A stretch of 64,000 bases of DNA from Nostoc edaphicum CCNP1411 (GCF_014023275.1 NZ_CP054698.1:5107001-5171000), one strand, 5' to 3'; shown: positions 16,237-25,775, counted from the first letter of the stretch. The notes: generated by a model not told the origin, from the letters alone. Numbers and translations: made by a program.

Positions 16237-18729
16237 ATGACTCAAACTCTAGAACAACAACCCAGTGGTTTATATCTGCAAAACTCCAACCAACAGATTG
16301 CCTTTCCCCTCAAACACACCGAGGTAAAAGCCAAAATCGCTGGTAACATCTCACGGGTGGAAGTTACCCAAAGCTTTGAAAATCCCTTTACCACAAGCCT
16401 AGAAGCCGTTTATATCTTCCCCTTACCCGATGAAGCTGCCGTTGATGATATGCTAATTCGCATAGGCGATCGCACAATTCAAGGCAGCATCAAAAAACGC
16501 CAAGAAGCTGTAGCCATCTACGAACAAGCCAGAAAACAAGGACACACAGCCGGACTCCTCGAACAAGAACGAGACAATATCTTCACCCAATCCCTGGCGA
16601 ACATCAAACCAGGTGAACAAATTGATGTGATTATTCGCTACAGCGACAGCCTAAAATTTGAGGGGGGAAATTACGAATTCGTCTTCCCGATGGTTGTTGG
16701 CCCCCGTTACATTCCCGGAATCACCATCGCAGAAGATGCAGTCGGGGGTGGTTCAGCTATTGCACCCATGACTTTAAATCAAGATACCGATTTAGTTTCA
16801 GATGCTTCCCGCTTGAATGCTCCCATTTTACCGTCGGGGATGCGCTCAAGTCATGATATTAATGTCACCATCGAAATTAATGCTGGCGTTGAGATTCAGG
16901 ATATTAACTCACCCTCTCACCAAATCCAAATCATCCGTGAAGAACAGTTAGTAAATGTCAAACTAGGAGGTGGAGACACCATACCCAATAAAGACCTAAT
17001 TTTACGCTATCAAGTTAGCAATAATAAAATTCAAACAACCACGCTCACCCAAGCCGATGAACGGGGTGGACACTTCGCACTATACCTGATTCCCGCCCTT
17101 GAGTACCGTCCCGAAGAGATTGTCGCCAAAGATATGGTGTTTCTCATCGACTCCTCCGGTTCTCAAAGTGGCGAACCACTGATGCAATGTCAGGAATTGA
17201 TGCGCCGTTTTATCAATGGACTCAATCCCGACGACACCTTTAACATTATTGATTTTTCCGATACCACACAGCAACTTTCACCCGTTCCCCTCTCCAACAC
17301 TTCGCAAAATCGCTCATTAGCAATCAACTATATCAATCGCTTAAACGCTGGCGGGGGAACAGAGATGTTAGGCGGTATTCGCACTGTCTTAAACTTAAAA
17401 ACCACAAATCCGGGACGCTTGCGAAATATTGTTTTACTAACTGATGGTTATATCGGCAACGAAAACCAAATTTTAGCTGAAGTTAAACAGCGTCTCCAGC
17501 CAGGAACCCGCCTTCATAGCTTTGGTGCAGGTAGTTCGGTGAATCGTTTCTTACTCAATCGGATTGCAGAATTAGGACGGGGTATTGCTCGGATTATTCG
17601 CCATGATGAACCTGTAGATGAGGTGGTAGAAAAATTCTTCCGCCAAATCAATAATCCAGTCCTCGCCAATATTCAATTGCAATGGGAAGGTGATGGGGAA
17701 TCTCCAATTATGTATCCTTCTACACCACCAGATTTATTTGCAGAGCAACCATTAGTGCTATTTGGACGCAAATCAGACGCGCATTCTGGAAAGTTGCACA
17801 TCTCTGGCATTGCTGCGGGTGGTAGGCGTTATCAGTACAGTTTTCACCTGAATTTTCCCCAAACAGGTAATCCTGCGATCGCTCAACTTTGGGGACGTTC
17901 CCGCATCAAGGATTTAATGAATCAAATGGTGAGTGGAGACACAAAGGGAGGTGTGGAAGCAGTGACAGATACGGCTCTGGCTTATCAACTGTTATCGCAA
18001 TATACCGCTTTTGTTGCCGTCAGTGATGAGATCAGAGTCAATCCCAACCAGGATTTCATATCTGTGCAAGTACCTGTAGAAATCCCTGAAGCCATCAGCC
18101 ATGAGGGTATCTTTGGTAACGCTGTTGCTGCTGCTCCTAGCGGTGCAATGGTAAACCAGCCAATGGTAAGGCGAAGCCGGGAAGCAAAGAAACAATCTGC
18201 ACCACCGCCAATGTCTGCACCTGCTCCAGCAAAACCAATGCCACGCTTTGAAGAAATGGAATCATTAGCGATGGAACATGATATTCCAGCATCAGAGCCA
18301 GAAATCGGATTTGCAGATGTAGATGAATTTAGTAATCTTGAGCGCTTTTCATTATTTTCTGAACAATTGATGCCACAGCTTGAAGAGATGAACTTAGATG
18401 ATCAGTTGGAAGATTTAAAAGCCTTACAGAGAGAAGAATCTTCTATACCTCATCTACAGATTGTGAGCTTCACAGGATTAGATCAACAGATGATTTATCT
18501 ACTGACTCAATACTTGCAAGCAATTCAACTCCCTAGAGGTTTCGGTGGTGATTTGGTGTTTGAATTTCAGGTTAACCAGGGACGGGTAAAACAGTTAATG
18601 CTAGATGATGAGGCTTCATCCTTGAAGGAACAGACGGTGATTGAATTAATTAGGCGATCGCTTTTAGCTTGGCTACCTTCCCAAACCTTCACCAGTACAG
18701 TGCTGTTAACACTTCGCATTCAAGCATAA
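16237..18729 (+). CDS. VIT and von Willebrand factor A domain protein
   Basis: This 830-residue protein has a VIT domain (inter-alpha-trypsin-inhibitor type) at about residues 8-140 (VTQSFENPFTTSLEAVYIFP, FPLPDEAAVDDM). A von Willebrand A domain at about 298-470 has an intact metal-ion-dependent adhesion motif, DSSGS, at 305-309. The following beta-rich part is common to the family. A proline/alanine-rich linker (about 645-690) precedes a helical C-terminal domain. There is no signal peptide, so it is probably cytoplasmic or non-classically exported. A role in protein-protein interaction is all that can be inferred. It converges on another von Willebrand A gene, from which it is separated by a strong terminator. 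Confidence 0.9.
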   Translation: MTQTLEQQPSGLYLQNSNQQIAFPLKHTEVKAKIAGNISRVEVTQSFENPFTTSLEAVYIFPLPDEAAVDDMLIRIGDRTIQGSIKKRQEAVAIYEQARKQGHTAGLLEQERDNIFTQSLANIKPGEQIDVIIRYSDSLKFEGGNYEFVFPMVVGPRYIPGITIAEDAVGGGSAIAPMTLNQDTDLVSDASRLNAPILPSGMRSSHDINVTIEINAGVEIQDINSPSHQIQIIREEQLVNVKLGGGDTIPNKDLILRYQVSNNKIQTTTLTQADERGGHFALYLIPALEYRPEEIVAKDMVFLIDSSGSQSGEPLMQCQELMRRFINGLNPDDTFNIIDFSDTTQQLSPVPLSNTSQNRSLAINYINRLNAGGGTEMLGGIRTVLNLKTTNPGRLRNIVLLTDGYIGNENQILAEVKQRLQPGTRLHSFGAGSSVNRFLLNRIAELGRGIARIIRHDEPVDEVVEKFFRQINNPVLANIQLQWEGDGESPIMYPSTPPDLFAEQPLVLFGRKSDAHSGKLHISGIAAGGRRYQYSFHLNFPQTGNPAIAQLWGRSRIKDLMNQMVSGDTKGGVEAVTDTALAYQLLSQYTAFVAVSDEIRVNPNQDFISVQVPVEIPEAISHEGIFGNAVAAAPSGAMVNQPMVRRSREAKKQSAPPPMSAPAPAKPMPRFEEMESLAMEHDIPASEPEIGFADVDEFSNLERFSLFSEQLMPQLEEMNLDDQLEDLKALQREESSIPHLQIVSFTGLDQQMIYLLTQYLQAIQLPRGFGGDLVFEFQVNQGRVKQLMLDDEASSLKEQTVIELIRRSLLAWLPSQTFTSTVLLTLRIQA

Positions 18730-18737
18730 CAGTAGAG

Positions 18738-18783
18738 AGCGATCGCCTTTGATGTCTGCAATCAAACAGGCGATCGCTTTTTT
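18738..18783 (+). terminator. Rho-independent terminator
   Basis: An 11-bp perfect stem (AGCGATCGCCT / AGGCGATCGCT) with a 19-base loop is followed directly by six T residues, 9 bp after the stop of the VIT/von Willebrand gene. The stem is built from two HIP1-like GCGATCGC octamers. Confidence 0.9.
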
Positions 18784-18854
18784 GGTGTAGGTTGTACAGC
18801 CGTAGTCACACAGATTAGGACAGTGTTGATTGCTCAAAGTCTTGAAACAACTGG

Positions 18855-18922
18855 GTTTTTACTCAGCACTCAGCACTCAGCACTCAGCTATACACCACTC
18901 TCTACTCCCTACTCCCTACTTC
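18855..18922. repeat. Heptamer arrays between convergent genes, running into a coding end
   Basis: Tandem CTCAGCA (18861-18889) is followed by tandem CTACTCC (about 18902-18921). The second array supplies the last codons and the stop of the minus-strand von Willebrand gene ending at 18909. Confidence 0.75.
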
Positions 18923-21011
18923 CCGTCCTCGTCATCAACCCCTTAGATTGTTCCACCAGGCGGATAAACTCACCCCGATAGCCCTCCTGGTCTTCCCCTT
19001 TCCCTTGGGTTGCCAACTTCATCACCAAATCAAAATTAGCATTCCCCTTATACTCAGAGTCACGCAGCAGCATCCCAAAAGTTGCCACCGCAGCAGCAAA
19101 TCTCAGGTTTGTGGAGGGTATCTGATCGGCTCTCAAATCATCATCTTGGATGGTTTGGGTAATTAGTTGACTGGTGCTGTCCTGGGGCAATTTATAGCGC
19201 AGTTTCACCTGCATTAACTCATTACCAGCAGCATCCGAGGCAGTTTCACCAGAACGCTGATATCGCAAGGGGTCTATCTCCGGTAGTTTCACATCGCTTT
19301 TCGTGCCGGTGGGAATTATTTCATAAAGCGCTGTCACAGAATGACCAGCCCCAATATCCCCTGCATCTTTCTTGTCGTCATTGAAATCCTGGTTTTGCAG
19401 CAGGCGGTTTTCGTAGCCAATCAAGCGATATGCCTGAACTTTCGCCGGATTAAATTCCACCTGAATTTTCACATCCTTGGCAATGGTAAACAGAGTTCCC
19501 CTCAGATCATTAACTAAAACCTTTTTGGCTTCCAATAGGGTATCGATGTAAGCGTAGTTGCCATTACCCTTATCAGCCAGTTGCTCCATTTTTCCGTCCT
19601 TATAATTGCCAGTGCCAAATCCCAACACCGTCAGGAAAATTCCCTGATCTCGCTTTTGTTCAATTAATCGCGTCAGTTCGGCATCACTAGAAACCCCGAC
19701 GTTAAAATCTCCATCGGTAGCTAAAATTACTCTATTATTACCAGACTTGAGGAAGCTTTGTTTAGCTATTTTGTAGGCTAGTTCAATGCCCTGACCGCCA
19801 GCAGTGGAGCCTCCAGCTTCCAAGCGGTCAATCGCCGCCAGAATCTTCGATTTCTGACTACCAGGAGTAGCAGGTAATACCAATCCAGCGTTCCCAGCGT
19901 AAACTACCAAACTTACCCGATCTTCAGGACGCAGTTTATTCACCAGCAATTTTAGGGACTGTTGCACCAAGGGTAATTTGTTGGGGTCATCCATAGAACC
20001 GGAGACATCAATCAGAAATACTAGGTTGCTGGGTGGTAAGGTTTCACTCTCTAGGCGTTTACCTTGCAAACCCACCTGTACCAGCTTGTGTTGAGGATTC
20101 CAGGGAGCAGCAGCCAATTCAGTGGTGACGGAAAAAGGGCGTTGGCTCTGCCTACCGTCGGCATCGCCTTTTGGTTGGGGATAATTATAGGTAAAATAGT
20201 TGATCAATTCCTCAATTCGCACTGCATCCTTGGGTGGTAATTCCCCTTGAGTAATAAACCGTCGCACGTTGCTGTAGGATGCTGTATCTACATCAATCGA
20301 AAAGGTGGAAAGGGGTTCATTACCGACGCGATGAAAAGGATTATCGTCAATCCGATTGTAGTTTTCTGTATTGAATCTGCTACCTGTTTGTGGTTCCGGG
20401 GCAACCCTTCCAATAGTGCTACGAGTTTGGCGTGTAGGGCTTACAGGGCGGTTAGAAACTTGATCCTGCACAGATGAGCCAGAGGGAATGCTAAGGGGTG
20501 GGGCGGTGGGTACGGGTTGAGTTTTTCGGGTAGACTCGGCTTGAGTACGTTCTCTGGGAGCCTGAGTTGGAGTGACGGGACTACCAGCTTCCAATTCATC
20601 TATCTGATTTCTGAGGATTGCTAACTCCGGTGCAAATTCTGACTGCAAGCGTTGTAGGGTTTTCATATCCCCTTGGGTGACTATCTTGGGGTCAGTCGCT
20701 ATTAGCTCATTGCTCCGATTCACACAGGCATTCAAGACGGTGGCAAACTCAGCTCGGGTTAGGGGAAGAGTACCAAAGTTTTGGACGGGGACTACACAAC
20801 TATACTTTTGTACCAATGCCTGGAGTGCTTGGTAGTCAGGGTGATTGGGTAGAATGGAGCTTGTTGGGGTAGAACTGGGAGGAGTCTGATTAGCTGGAAC
20901 CGCAACCGTAGCAGACTGACGTAAGATTGCAATTCCTACTGACGGTATCAATAACAACAGTACTACAATACTAACTCGCTGCCACATTTTGGACGGAATC
21001 GGGTAAGACAT
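18909..21011 (-). CDS. Exported von Willebrand A protein (YfbK-like) with SLH/OprB-like N-terminus
   Basis: This 700-residue protein has an N-terminal hydrophobic signal or anchor (about 11-33). Residues 57-110 resemble the SLH segment found at the N-terminus of cyanobacterial OprB/iron-uptake porins (ALQALVQKYSCVVP, then LTRAEFATVLNACVNRSNEL). The short coiled stretch 113-142 (DMKTLQRLQSEFAPELAILR) is also porin-like. A proline/threonine-rich linker leads to a YfbK-type region (STFSIDVDTASYSNVRRF), a von Willebrand A domain with DVSGS at 335-339, and the C-terminal DUF3520-type domain. An envelope location, tethered through the SLH-like part, is inferred. The last residues (SRE) and the stop codon come from a GGGAGTA heptamer array. 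Confidence 0.9.
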   Translation of the reverse strand: MSYPIPSKMWQRVSIVVLLLLIPSVGIAILRQSATVAVPANQTPPSSTPTSSILPNHPDYQALQALVQKYSCVVPVQNFGTLPLTRAEFATVLNACVNRSNELIATDPKIVTQGDMKTLQRLQSEFAPELAILRNQIDELEAGSPVTPTQAPRERTQAESTRKTQPVPTAPPLSIPSGSSVQDQVSNRPVSPTRQTRSTIGRVAPEPQTGSRFNTENYNRIDDNPFHRVGNEPLSTFSIDVDTASYSNVRRFITQGELPPKDAVRIEELINYFTYNYPQPKGDADGRQSQRPFSVTTELAAAPWNPQHKLVQVGLQGKRLESETLPPSNLVFLIDVSGSMDDPNKLPLVQQSLKLLVNKLRPEDRVSLVVYAGNAGLVLPATPGSQKSKILAAIDRLEAGGSTAGGQGIELAYKIAKQSFLKSGNNRVILATDGDFNVGVSSDAELTRLIEQKRDQGIFLTVLGFGTGNYKDGKMEQLADKGNGNYAYIDTLLEAKKVLVNDLRGTLFTIAKDVKIQVEFNPAKVQAYRLIGYENRLLQNQDFNDDKKDAGDIGAGHSVTALYEIIPTGTKSDVKLPEIDPLRYQRSGETASDAAGNELMQVKLRYKLPQDSTSQLITQTIQDDDLRADQIPSTNLRFAAAVATFGMLLRDSEYKGNANFDLVMKLATQGKGEDQEGYRGEFIRLVEQSKGLMTRTGSRE

Positions 21012-21387
21012 GGCTAAATCCTCACACTAAATTTGTGTATCAGCTCAAAACCTTGTGGGATGTGTGGAAGCCCTATCTTTTTGTACAGGGTTGCTGAAAT
21101 TTCAAGTTTCCACTTACCTAGAATAGTCTTGAGCAGCCTGGGATTTCATAACCGTTGCAGTTTTGGTAACTGTAGCAGATACAACACTAAACATTCCGGT
21201 CTACCATCAGGGGAAAGGAAACCCAACCTTAAAAGCCCACGAACTCATAGATGCAATAGTTCAGGCAAAGCGTAGTAGAGTAAAGTAAGAAATCTCAAGG
21301 TGCGTGTAGGCATGGAAACCTACAGATTATAAATTGAACACCACATACAGTGGTAACGTCGATCGCTCCCAAAGCAAGAGTGTCGCC
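21012..21387. other. Intergenic region between divergent genes
   Basis: These 376 bp separate the minus-strand von Willebrand gene from the plus-strand glutathione-transferase-like gene and should hold both promoters. A short hairpin TGTAGG...CCTACA is at 21306-21325. An 80-codon frame at 21033-21275 has no protein-like character. No known riboswitch or operator was recognised. Confidence 0.4.
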
Positions 21388-22443
21388 ATGACTAACTCAA
21401 CTCCAATGGATGACGATAAAAATCTCCCCAAGAAGAAGGGCAGGACACTTCCTCCAAAGCTGATCATTTGGCTGGGAAAGTTTGTCTGGACGACTATGTG
21501 GCAAATAATGATGTCCCAGCTTGCTCCTAGCAATAAGTCGGGAGCATATATTCGTCCTAATAGCCAGTTTCGGAAGTTCATTGGTACAGAGTCAGGGAAT
21601 CCACACCCACCATCCGTTGGGCGCTACAAACTCTATGTTGGGCTGGGCTGTCCTTGGGCGCACCGAACCTTGGTTGTGCGATCGCTGAAAAAACTCGAAG
21701 CGGTAATATCAGTATGTATTGTCTCTCCTTCTCCCATTGAAGGCGGTTGGATATTCAACGAAGAAGAAGAAGGTTGCCGCACACTAGTTGAATTTTATCA
21801 GCGGGCAGAACCCGGCTACAGCGGACGCTTTACAGTTCCAATTTTATGGGATAACCAAACCAAAACCATTGTCAACAATGAGAGTTCAGAGATTATCGTG
21901 ATGCTGAACTCTCAGTTTAACGAGTTCGCCAACAATCCCACGCTTGATCTTTACCCAGAAGCACTCAAAGAGAAAATTGACTGGTGGAATGAGAAGATTT
22001 ATCACGCCGTAAATAACGGTGTATATCGTTGCGGCTTTGCCCAGACTCAAGAAGCATATAATCAAGCCTGTAATGAATTGTTCACAACTCTTGATGAGAT
22101 TGACATAGCATTGCAGACTAATCGATATCTGTGCGGAGATAATCTCACACTCGCAGATGTGCGTTTATTCACCACGTTATTTCGGTTTGATAGTGCCTAC
22201 TACGGTTTATTTAAATGTAATCGGCGGCGAATTCGAGACTATCAGAACTTGGGAGTTTACCTAAGTGATTTATATCAGCTTCCAGGTGTTGCTGACACCT
22301 GCGACTTAGAAACTGTGAAGCACGACTACTACGGAAACCTATTCCCACTCAATCCTGGCGGGATTATTCCCGATGGGCCTGATATGTCCTATCTTAATCA
22401 ACCACACGATCGCGATCGCATCGGCAAAGTTAATGCTTCATAA
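21388..22443 (+). CDS. Glutathionyl-hydroquinone reductase-like glutathione transferase (Xi class)
   Basis: From ATG 21388 the protein has 351 residues. A TTG at 21334 would add 18 poorly conserved residues and is less likely. The thioredoxin-fold domain carries the catalytic Cys88 in VGLGCPWAHRTLVV, as in Xi-class GS-hydroquinone reductases (YqjG/EcfH). A helical C-terminal domain follows (LTLADVRLFTTLFRFD, YQLPGVADTCDL). These enzymes reduce glutathionyl-hydroquinones with GSH and may protect quinones from adduct formation. The N-terminal part has an extra hydrophobic stretch (LIIWLGKFVWTTMWQIMM, about 25-42) that could make contact with the membrane; this is not typical of the soluble enzymes. 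Confidence 0.88.
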   Translation: MTNSTPMDDDKNLPKKKGRTLPPKLIIWLGKFVWTTMWQIMMSQLAPSNKSGAYIRPNSQFRKFIGTESGNPHPPSVGRYKLYVGLGCPWAHRTLVVRSLKKLEAVISVCIVSPSPIEGGWIFNEEEEGCRTLVEFYQRAEPGYSGRFTVPILWDNQTKTIVNNESSEIIVMLNSQFNEFANNPTLDLYPEALKEKIDWWNEKIYHAVNNGVYRCGFAQTQEAYNQACNELFTTLDEIDIALQTNRYLCGDNLTLADVRLFTTLFRFDSAYYGLFKCNRRRIRDYQNLGVYLSDLYQLPGVADTCDLETVKHDYYGNLFPLNPGGIIPDGPDMSYLNQPHDRDRIGKVNAS

Positions 22444-22495
22444 GGTACATTGAGAATTGATACCTCGATGACTGCATTCTAGAGTTGGTGTAATC

Positions 22496-23380
22496 GTGAA
22501 CCAGATTAATCGAGTTGCAATTGTCGGCGGAACTCATGGCAATGAGTTTACAGGAGCCTACCTGAGCCAAAAATTTGCCCAGTTTCCCAATTTAATTACT
22601 AGACCAAGTTTTGAGACAGTCACCCTGTTAGCAAATCCTCATGCTTTTGCAGCAGGGAGGCGATATGTAGAGAAGGATTTAAATCGTTGTTTTCTCAAGC
22701 AAGATTTACAAAATCCGAGTCTGAACAGTTACGAAGAATTACAAGCGAAATCAATCCAGGATACCCTAGCATCAAACGGGGATAAACAAGCAGATTTCAT
22801 CTTAGACTTGCACAGCAGTACAGCTAATATGGGTCTGACAATTATTTTGGTAAATAGTCATCCCTTAAACTTGAAATTGGCTGCTTATCTAAGCCATGTC
22901 AGCCCTTTGGTGAAGGTTTATCGCTGCTCTTTTAAATCAATTGAAGAAAACCCATTTGTAAATTCTCTGTGCGAATTAGGCTTTGCGATCGAGGTTGGCC
23001 CGATTGCTCAAGGTATTTTAAAAGCGACGCTGTTTCAACAAACAGAAGAACTTGTTCATGCAGTTCTGGACTATTTGGAACAGTTTAACCAGGGTGAAAT
23101 TCCATCAACTAACGAAACGTTGATTATCTACGATCACTTATCTGTTGTAGACTATCCAAAACAACCGGATGGAACAATCTTTGGGATGATTCATCCAGAA
23201 CTGCAAGACAAAGATTATCAAGCATTGAACCCAGGAGACCCAATTTTTATAACTTTTGATGATAAAACAATTATTTATGAGGGTGCATCTACCGTTTGGC
23301 CGATTTTTATTAATGAGGCAGCTTACTACGAAAAGGGAATTGCAATGTGTTTGACTCAAAGGCAGCAAATTAATATCTAG
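22496..23380 (+). CDS. Aspartoacylase / succinylglutamate desuccinylase family zinc amidohydrolase
   Basis: This 294-residue protein starts at GTG, 52 bp after the glutathione-transferase gene on the same strand. The zinc ligands are in GGTHGNE (about residues 11-17) and the DLHSST segment (about 95-100), with the FAIEVGP catalytic region (about 162-168). The family (AstE/AspA) removes acyl groups from N-acyl amino acids, for example N-acetyl-aspartate. In cyanobacteria the physiological substrate is unknown. There is no signal peptide. It could be co-transcribed with the upstream gene. Confidence 0.9.
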   Translation: MNQINRVAIVGGTHGNEFTGAYLSQKFAQFPNLITRPSFETVTLLANPHAFAAGRRYVEKDLNRCFLKQDLQNPSLNSYEELQAKSIQDTLASNGDKQADFILDLHSSTANMGLTIILVNSHPLNLKLAAYLSHVSPLVKVYRCSFKSIEENPFVNSLCELGFAIEVGPIAQGILKATLFQQTEELVHAVLDYLEQFNQGEIPSTNETLIIYDHLSVVDYPKQPDGTIFGMIHPELQDKDYQALNPGDPIFITFDDKTIIYEGASTVWPIFINEAAYYEKGIAMCLTQRQQINI

Positions 23381-24052
23381 GATATGGAAAATTTTTTGTA
23401 TAATTGCTTTTTATTGGAACTAATGATAAAAATTGAGCATCCAAATCATTAATAACTTCTATATATAGCGCGATTGCTAAAACCTACTTATATTAAGTTT
23501 AAATGTCTCATGATTATGATATATTAATCACCAGGAATTAAATATCAGGGTAAAAATTTGTCCGTAGGGCTGATAAAATAGGAGTCAGAATTCAGGATTG
23601 GTGAATACTCTACCCATAAGGGGATAGAGTTTTAAGGCTAAAATCTTTTAATTTTTTTCGTCCAATATTCCACTCTCTTTTAGCCAATATTCGTCACCCA
23701 CTCGTACAGAATTCATACCTGTTTTCTGACTACTGAGTTCTGAATTCTTCTTATAAAGTCGATATTCAAAAAATGCTGAAAACCCATTATCTAATTCATC
23801 AAAAATATTTTTTAGAGAAGCAGAATTTGTTTACAAATATGAGACATTAATCTGGGTGATGTCTATAACTGGCTACGCCTACGGAATTCTGCTCTTAAAG
23901 TAACTCTTTATTTTGAAAATGAGGAGCGGCAAACCTTCTGGCTTGAATTTTCCCCTAAAACCAGCCTTGAGTCGAATTACGAAACTTGAGCAATAAAGCT
24001 CAAATCAACACTATAATTTACGCTTAAAATTGTCCAAATACTTGAATTTATA
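23381..24052. other. 672-bp intergenic region with hairpin and a gene remnant
   Basis: A hairpin-like sequence (ctctacccataaggggatagag, then 'tttt') is near 23607-23634 on the plus strand and could terminate the upstream gene. Gaattc-type short repeats occur at 23580-23600 and 23700-23750. A 49-codon remnant is listed separately at 23843-23989. The last 60 bp before the deacetylase start are AT-rich. Confidence 0.5.
23843..23989 (+). pseudogene. Possible gene remnant (C-terminal fragment)
   Basis: An open stretch between TGA stops encodes a protein-like peptide containing GDVYNWLRLRNSALKVTLYF, then ENEERQTFWLEF and SPKTSLESNYET, with no start codon and no ribosome site. Amphipathic composition and the absence of stops suggest the tail of a decayed or truncated gene. 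The family is not recognised, and chance is possible at this length. Confidence 0.3.
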
Positions 24053-25036
24053 ATGAAAACCAAGCAACAAGGAAACAGACCAATAGCGAGTCTTTCTTTA
24101 GACTTGGATAATATTTGGTCTTATCTAAAAAATCAAGGCGCTCCGGGTTGGGAGACTTTCCCCTCTTACCTGGATATCGCAGTACCTCGTTTCTTAGATA
24201 TTCTCCAGCAATGGAATTTGACAATCACAGTATTTATTGTGGGTCAGGATGCAGCGCTGGAAAAGAACTCTAAAGCAATACAAGCGATCGCTAACGCCGG
24301 CCACGAAATTGGCAATCATTCATTCTACCATGATCCTTGGCTACATCTGTATTCAGAGGATGAGATTGAACAAGAGGTGGCACTTGCCGAAGAACATATC
24401 AAGCGCGTCACTCATCAACATCCTATTGGTTTTCGGGGGCCGGGATACAGTTTTTCTCCTGCGGTATTAAAAGTTCTAGCACGACGGGGATATGAATATG
24501 ATGCTTCGACCTTCCCCACATTTTTGGGGCCAATAGCACGAGCTTATTATTTAATGACCTGTAAATTGAGCAAGGAAGAACGTAAGAAACGGGAAGCCTT
24601 GTTTGGTGGTTTCAAAGAGGGTTTACAGCCTTTGAAAGCTTATCAGTGGCACATGGGTAAGGATAAACTAACTGAGATTCCCGTTACCACCATGCCAATT
24701 TTCAAAGTGCCAATTCACTTCAGTTACATAATGTATCTAAGTACATTTTCTTCGGAAGTGGCTTTACTCTACCTGCGAATTGCCCTCTGGTTGTGTAAAC
24801 TTACACACGTTCAACCTTCTTTGCTACTCCATCCTACAGACTTTGTAAGTCAAGAGGATGTGCCAGAACTATCATTTTTCCCTGGAATGAGCGTCCCTAC
24901 CTACAAAAAGCTAGCAATAGTTAACAAAAGTTTAGAACTTATATCCAGTCAGTTTAATGTTTTGACTGTTGGACAACACGCCAAATTCGTAGCGGGTGCG
25001 CGTCAACTGCCTGTATTAGTGCCTCAAAAGAGGTAA
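24053..25036 (+). CDS. Polysaccharide deacetylase (NodB-like) family protein
   Basis: This 327-residue protein belongs to carbohydrate esterase family 4. The first metal/catalytic motif is SLDLDN (about residues 15-20). The second is GHEIGNHSFYHDPW (about 85-98), giving the two metal-binding histidines. The third motif region is FRGPGYSFSP (about 125-134). Relatives remove N- or O-acetyl groups from polysaccharides or act on small amides. No signal peptide is visible, so action at the cytoplasmic side of envelope glycan assembly is more likely than on mature wall. It appears monocistronic. Confidence 0.9.
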   Translation: MKTKQQGNRPIASLSLDLDNIWSYLKNQGAPGWETFPSYLDIAVPRFLDILQQWNLTITVFIVGQDAALEKNSKAIQAIANAGHEIGNHSFYHDPWLHLYSEDEIEQEVALAEEHIKRVTHQHPIGFRGPGYSFSPAVLKVLARRGYEYDASTFPTFLGPIARAYYLMTCKLSKEERKKREALFGGFKEGLQPLKAYQWHMGKDKLTEIPVTTMPIFKVPIHFSYIMYLSTFSSEVALLYLRIALWLCKLTHVQPSLLLHPTDFVSQEDVPELSFFPGMSVPTYKKLAIVNKSLELISSQFNVLTVGQHAKFVAGARQLPVLVPQKR

Positions 25037-25185
25037 AAATATAATCTATGCGATTTCTCAGTCTAATTCGTATCCTTAATTACAGGCAAAATTAACTTTG
25101 ACCTGTGCTTGAGAAGGAGGTGATAGGGTTGGCAAAAAGATAGATTTATTTCTATAATAGTTCACTATTCCAATGTCTTTATTAA

Positions 25186-25226
25186 AAACCTCTGGTGATA
25201 TCCCTTCCCTAGAGGTTATTTTTTTA
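25186..25226 (+). terminator. Terminator-like hairpin
   Basis: The stem AACCTCT/AGAGGTT, with a 17-base loop containing ATATCCC, is followed by a run of seven T residues. It lies 150 bp downstream of the deacetylase gene and has A residues on the other flank, so it could work in both directions. Confidence 0.6.
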
Positions 25227-25360
25227 GATGCGATTAATGTCATATAGGAATCCGCTTTGATTTTTGAACGAATTTGCGTAGGCAGGCAATAGTCAATAAG
25301 GCTTCTTAGTTGTACTGAGTTTTTTCAGAAATCAAATATGAGTGCTATATAGAAATCCGA

Positions 25361-25470
25361 TTATGAATAGTCAGGGATAATTTTTAGTTCTTGATAACCT
25401 GTTTGTTGGTCAAAAGTTCTATTAAAAGTAAACTCCTCACTCGCACCGATAACTATTTCAGCAGTTGTGT
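25361..25470 (-). pseudogene. Possible C-terminal gene fragment cut off by a repeat element
   Basis: The minus strand reads open from about 25470 to a TAA at 25361-25363 and encodes a protein-like end containing IGASEEFTFNRTFDQQTGYQ, then ELKIIPDYS. There is no start codon, and the frame meets the palindromic repeat element that begins at about 25475. This suggests a gene disrupted by that element, but no continuation was recognised on its far side. Family unknown. Confidence 0.3.
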
Positions 25471-25474
25471 GGAT

Positions 25475-25650
25475 AAGGTTACTTGAAAAGTCCTCTGGTC
25501 GGTAGCAAAACGTTTTAGTTCCCCCTAAATTCCCCGATAAATTGGGAGACTTTTAGAGACTTTGCCCCCCTTTTTAAGGGGGGTTGGGGGGATCAACAAG
25601 TGCCTAAAATTACAGCCAACCACTTTTAAAATATCCTCTTAGTTAATAGT
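25475..25650. repeat. MITE-like G/C-run palindromic element (family shared with 35.2 and 56.3 kb)
   Basis: The left part ACTTGAAAAGTCCTCTGGTC followed by 'ggtagcaaaacgttttag' matches, in inverse orientation, the end sequence seen at 35441-35487 and 56405-56455. The core carries 'ccccctaaattcccc' and 'ccccctttttaagggggg'. The right end is 'acttttaaaatatcctctta'. No transposase is encoded. The rest of the 25037-25766 gap is AT-rich and otherwise empty. Confidence 0.65.
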
Positions 25651-25775
25651 CATTAATTAGTTGTTTAAGTAATATCCAGTAATTAAACCGCATAAAAAAT
25701 TCTCAGGAATTTTACTGAACCATCAAGACAATAAATATTACTAAGATATAGATAAATATTGTCAGGATGCTGAAT

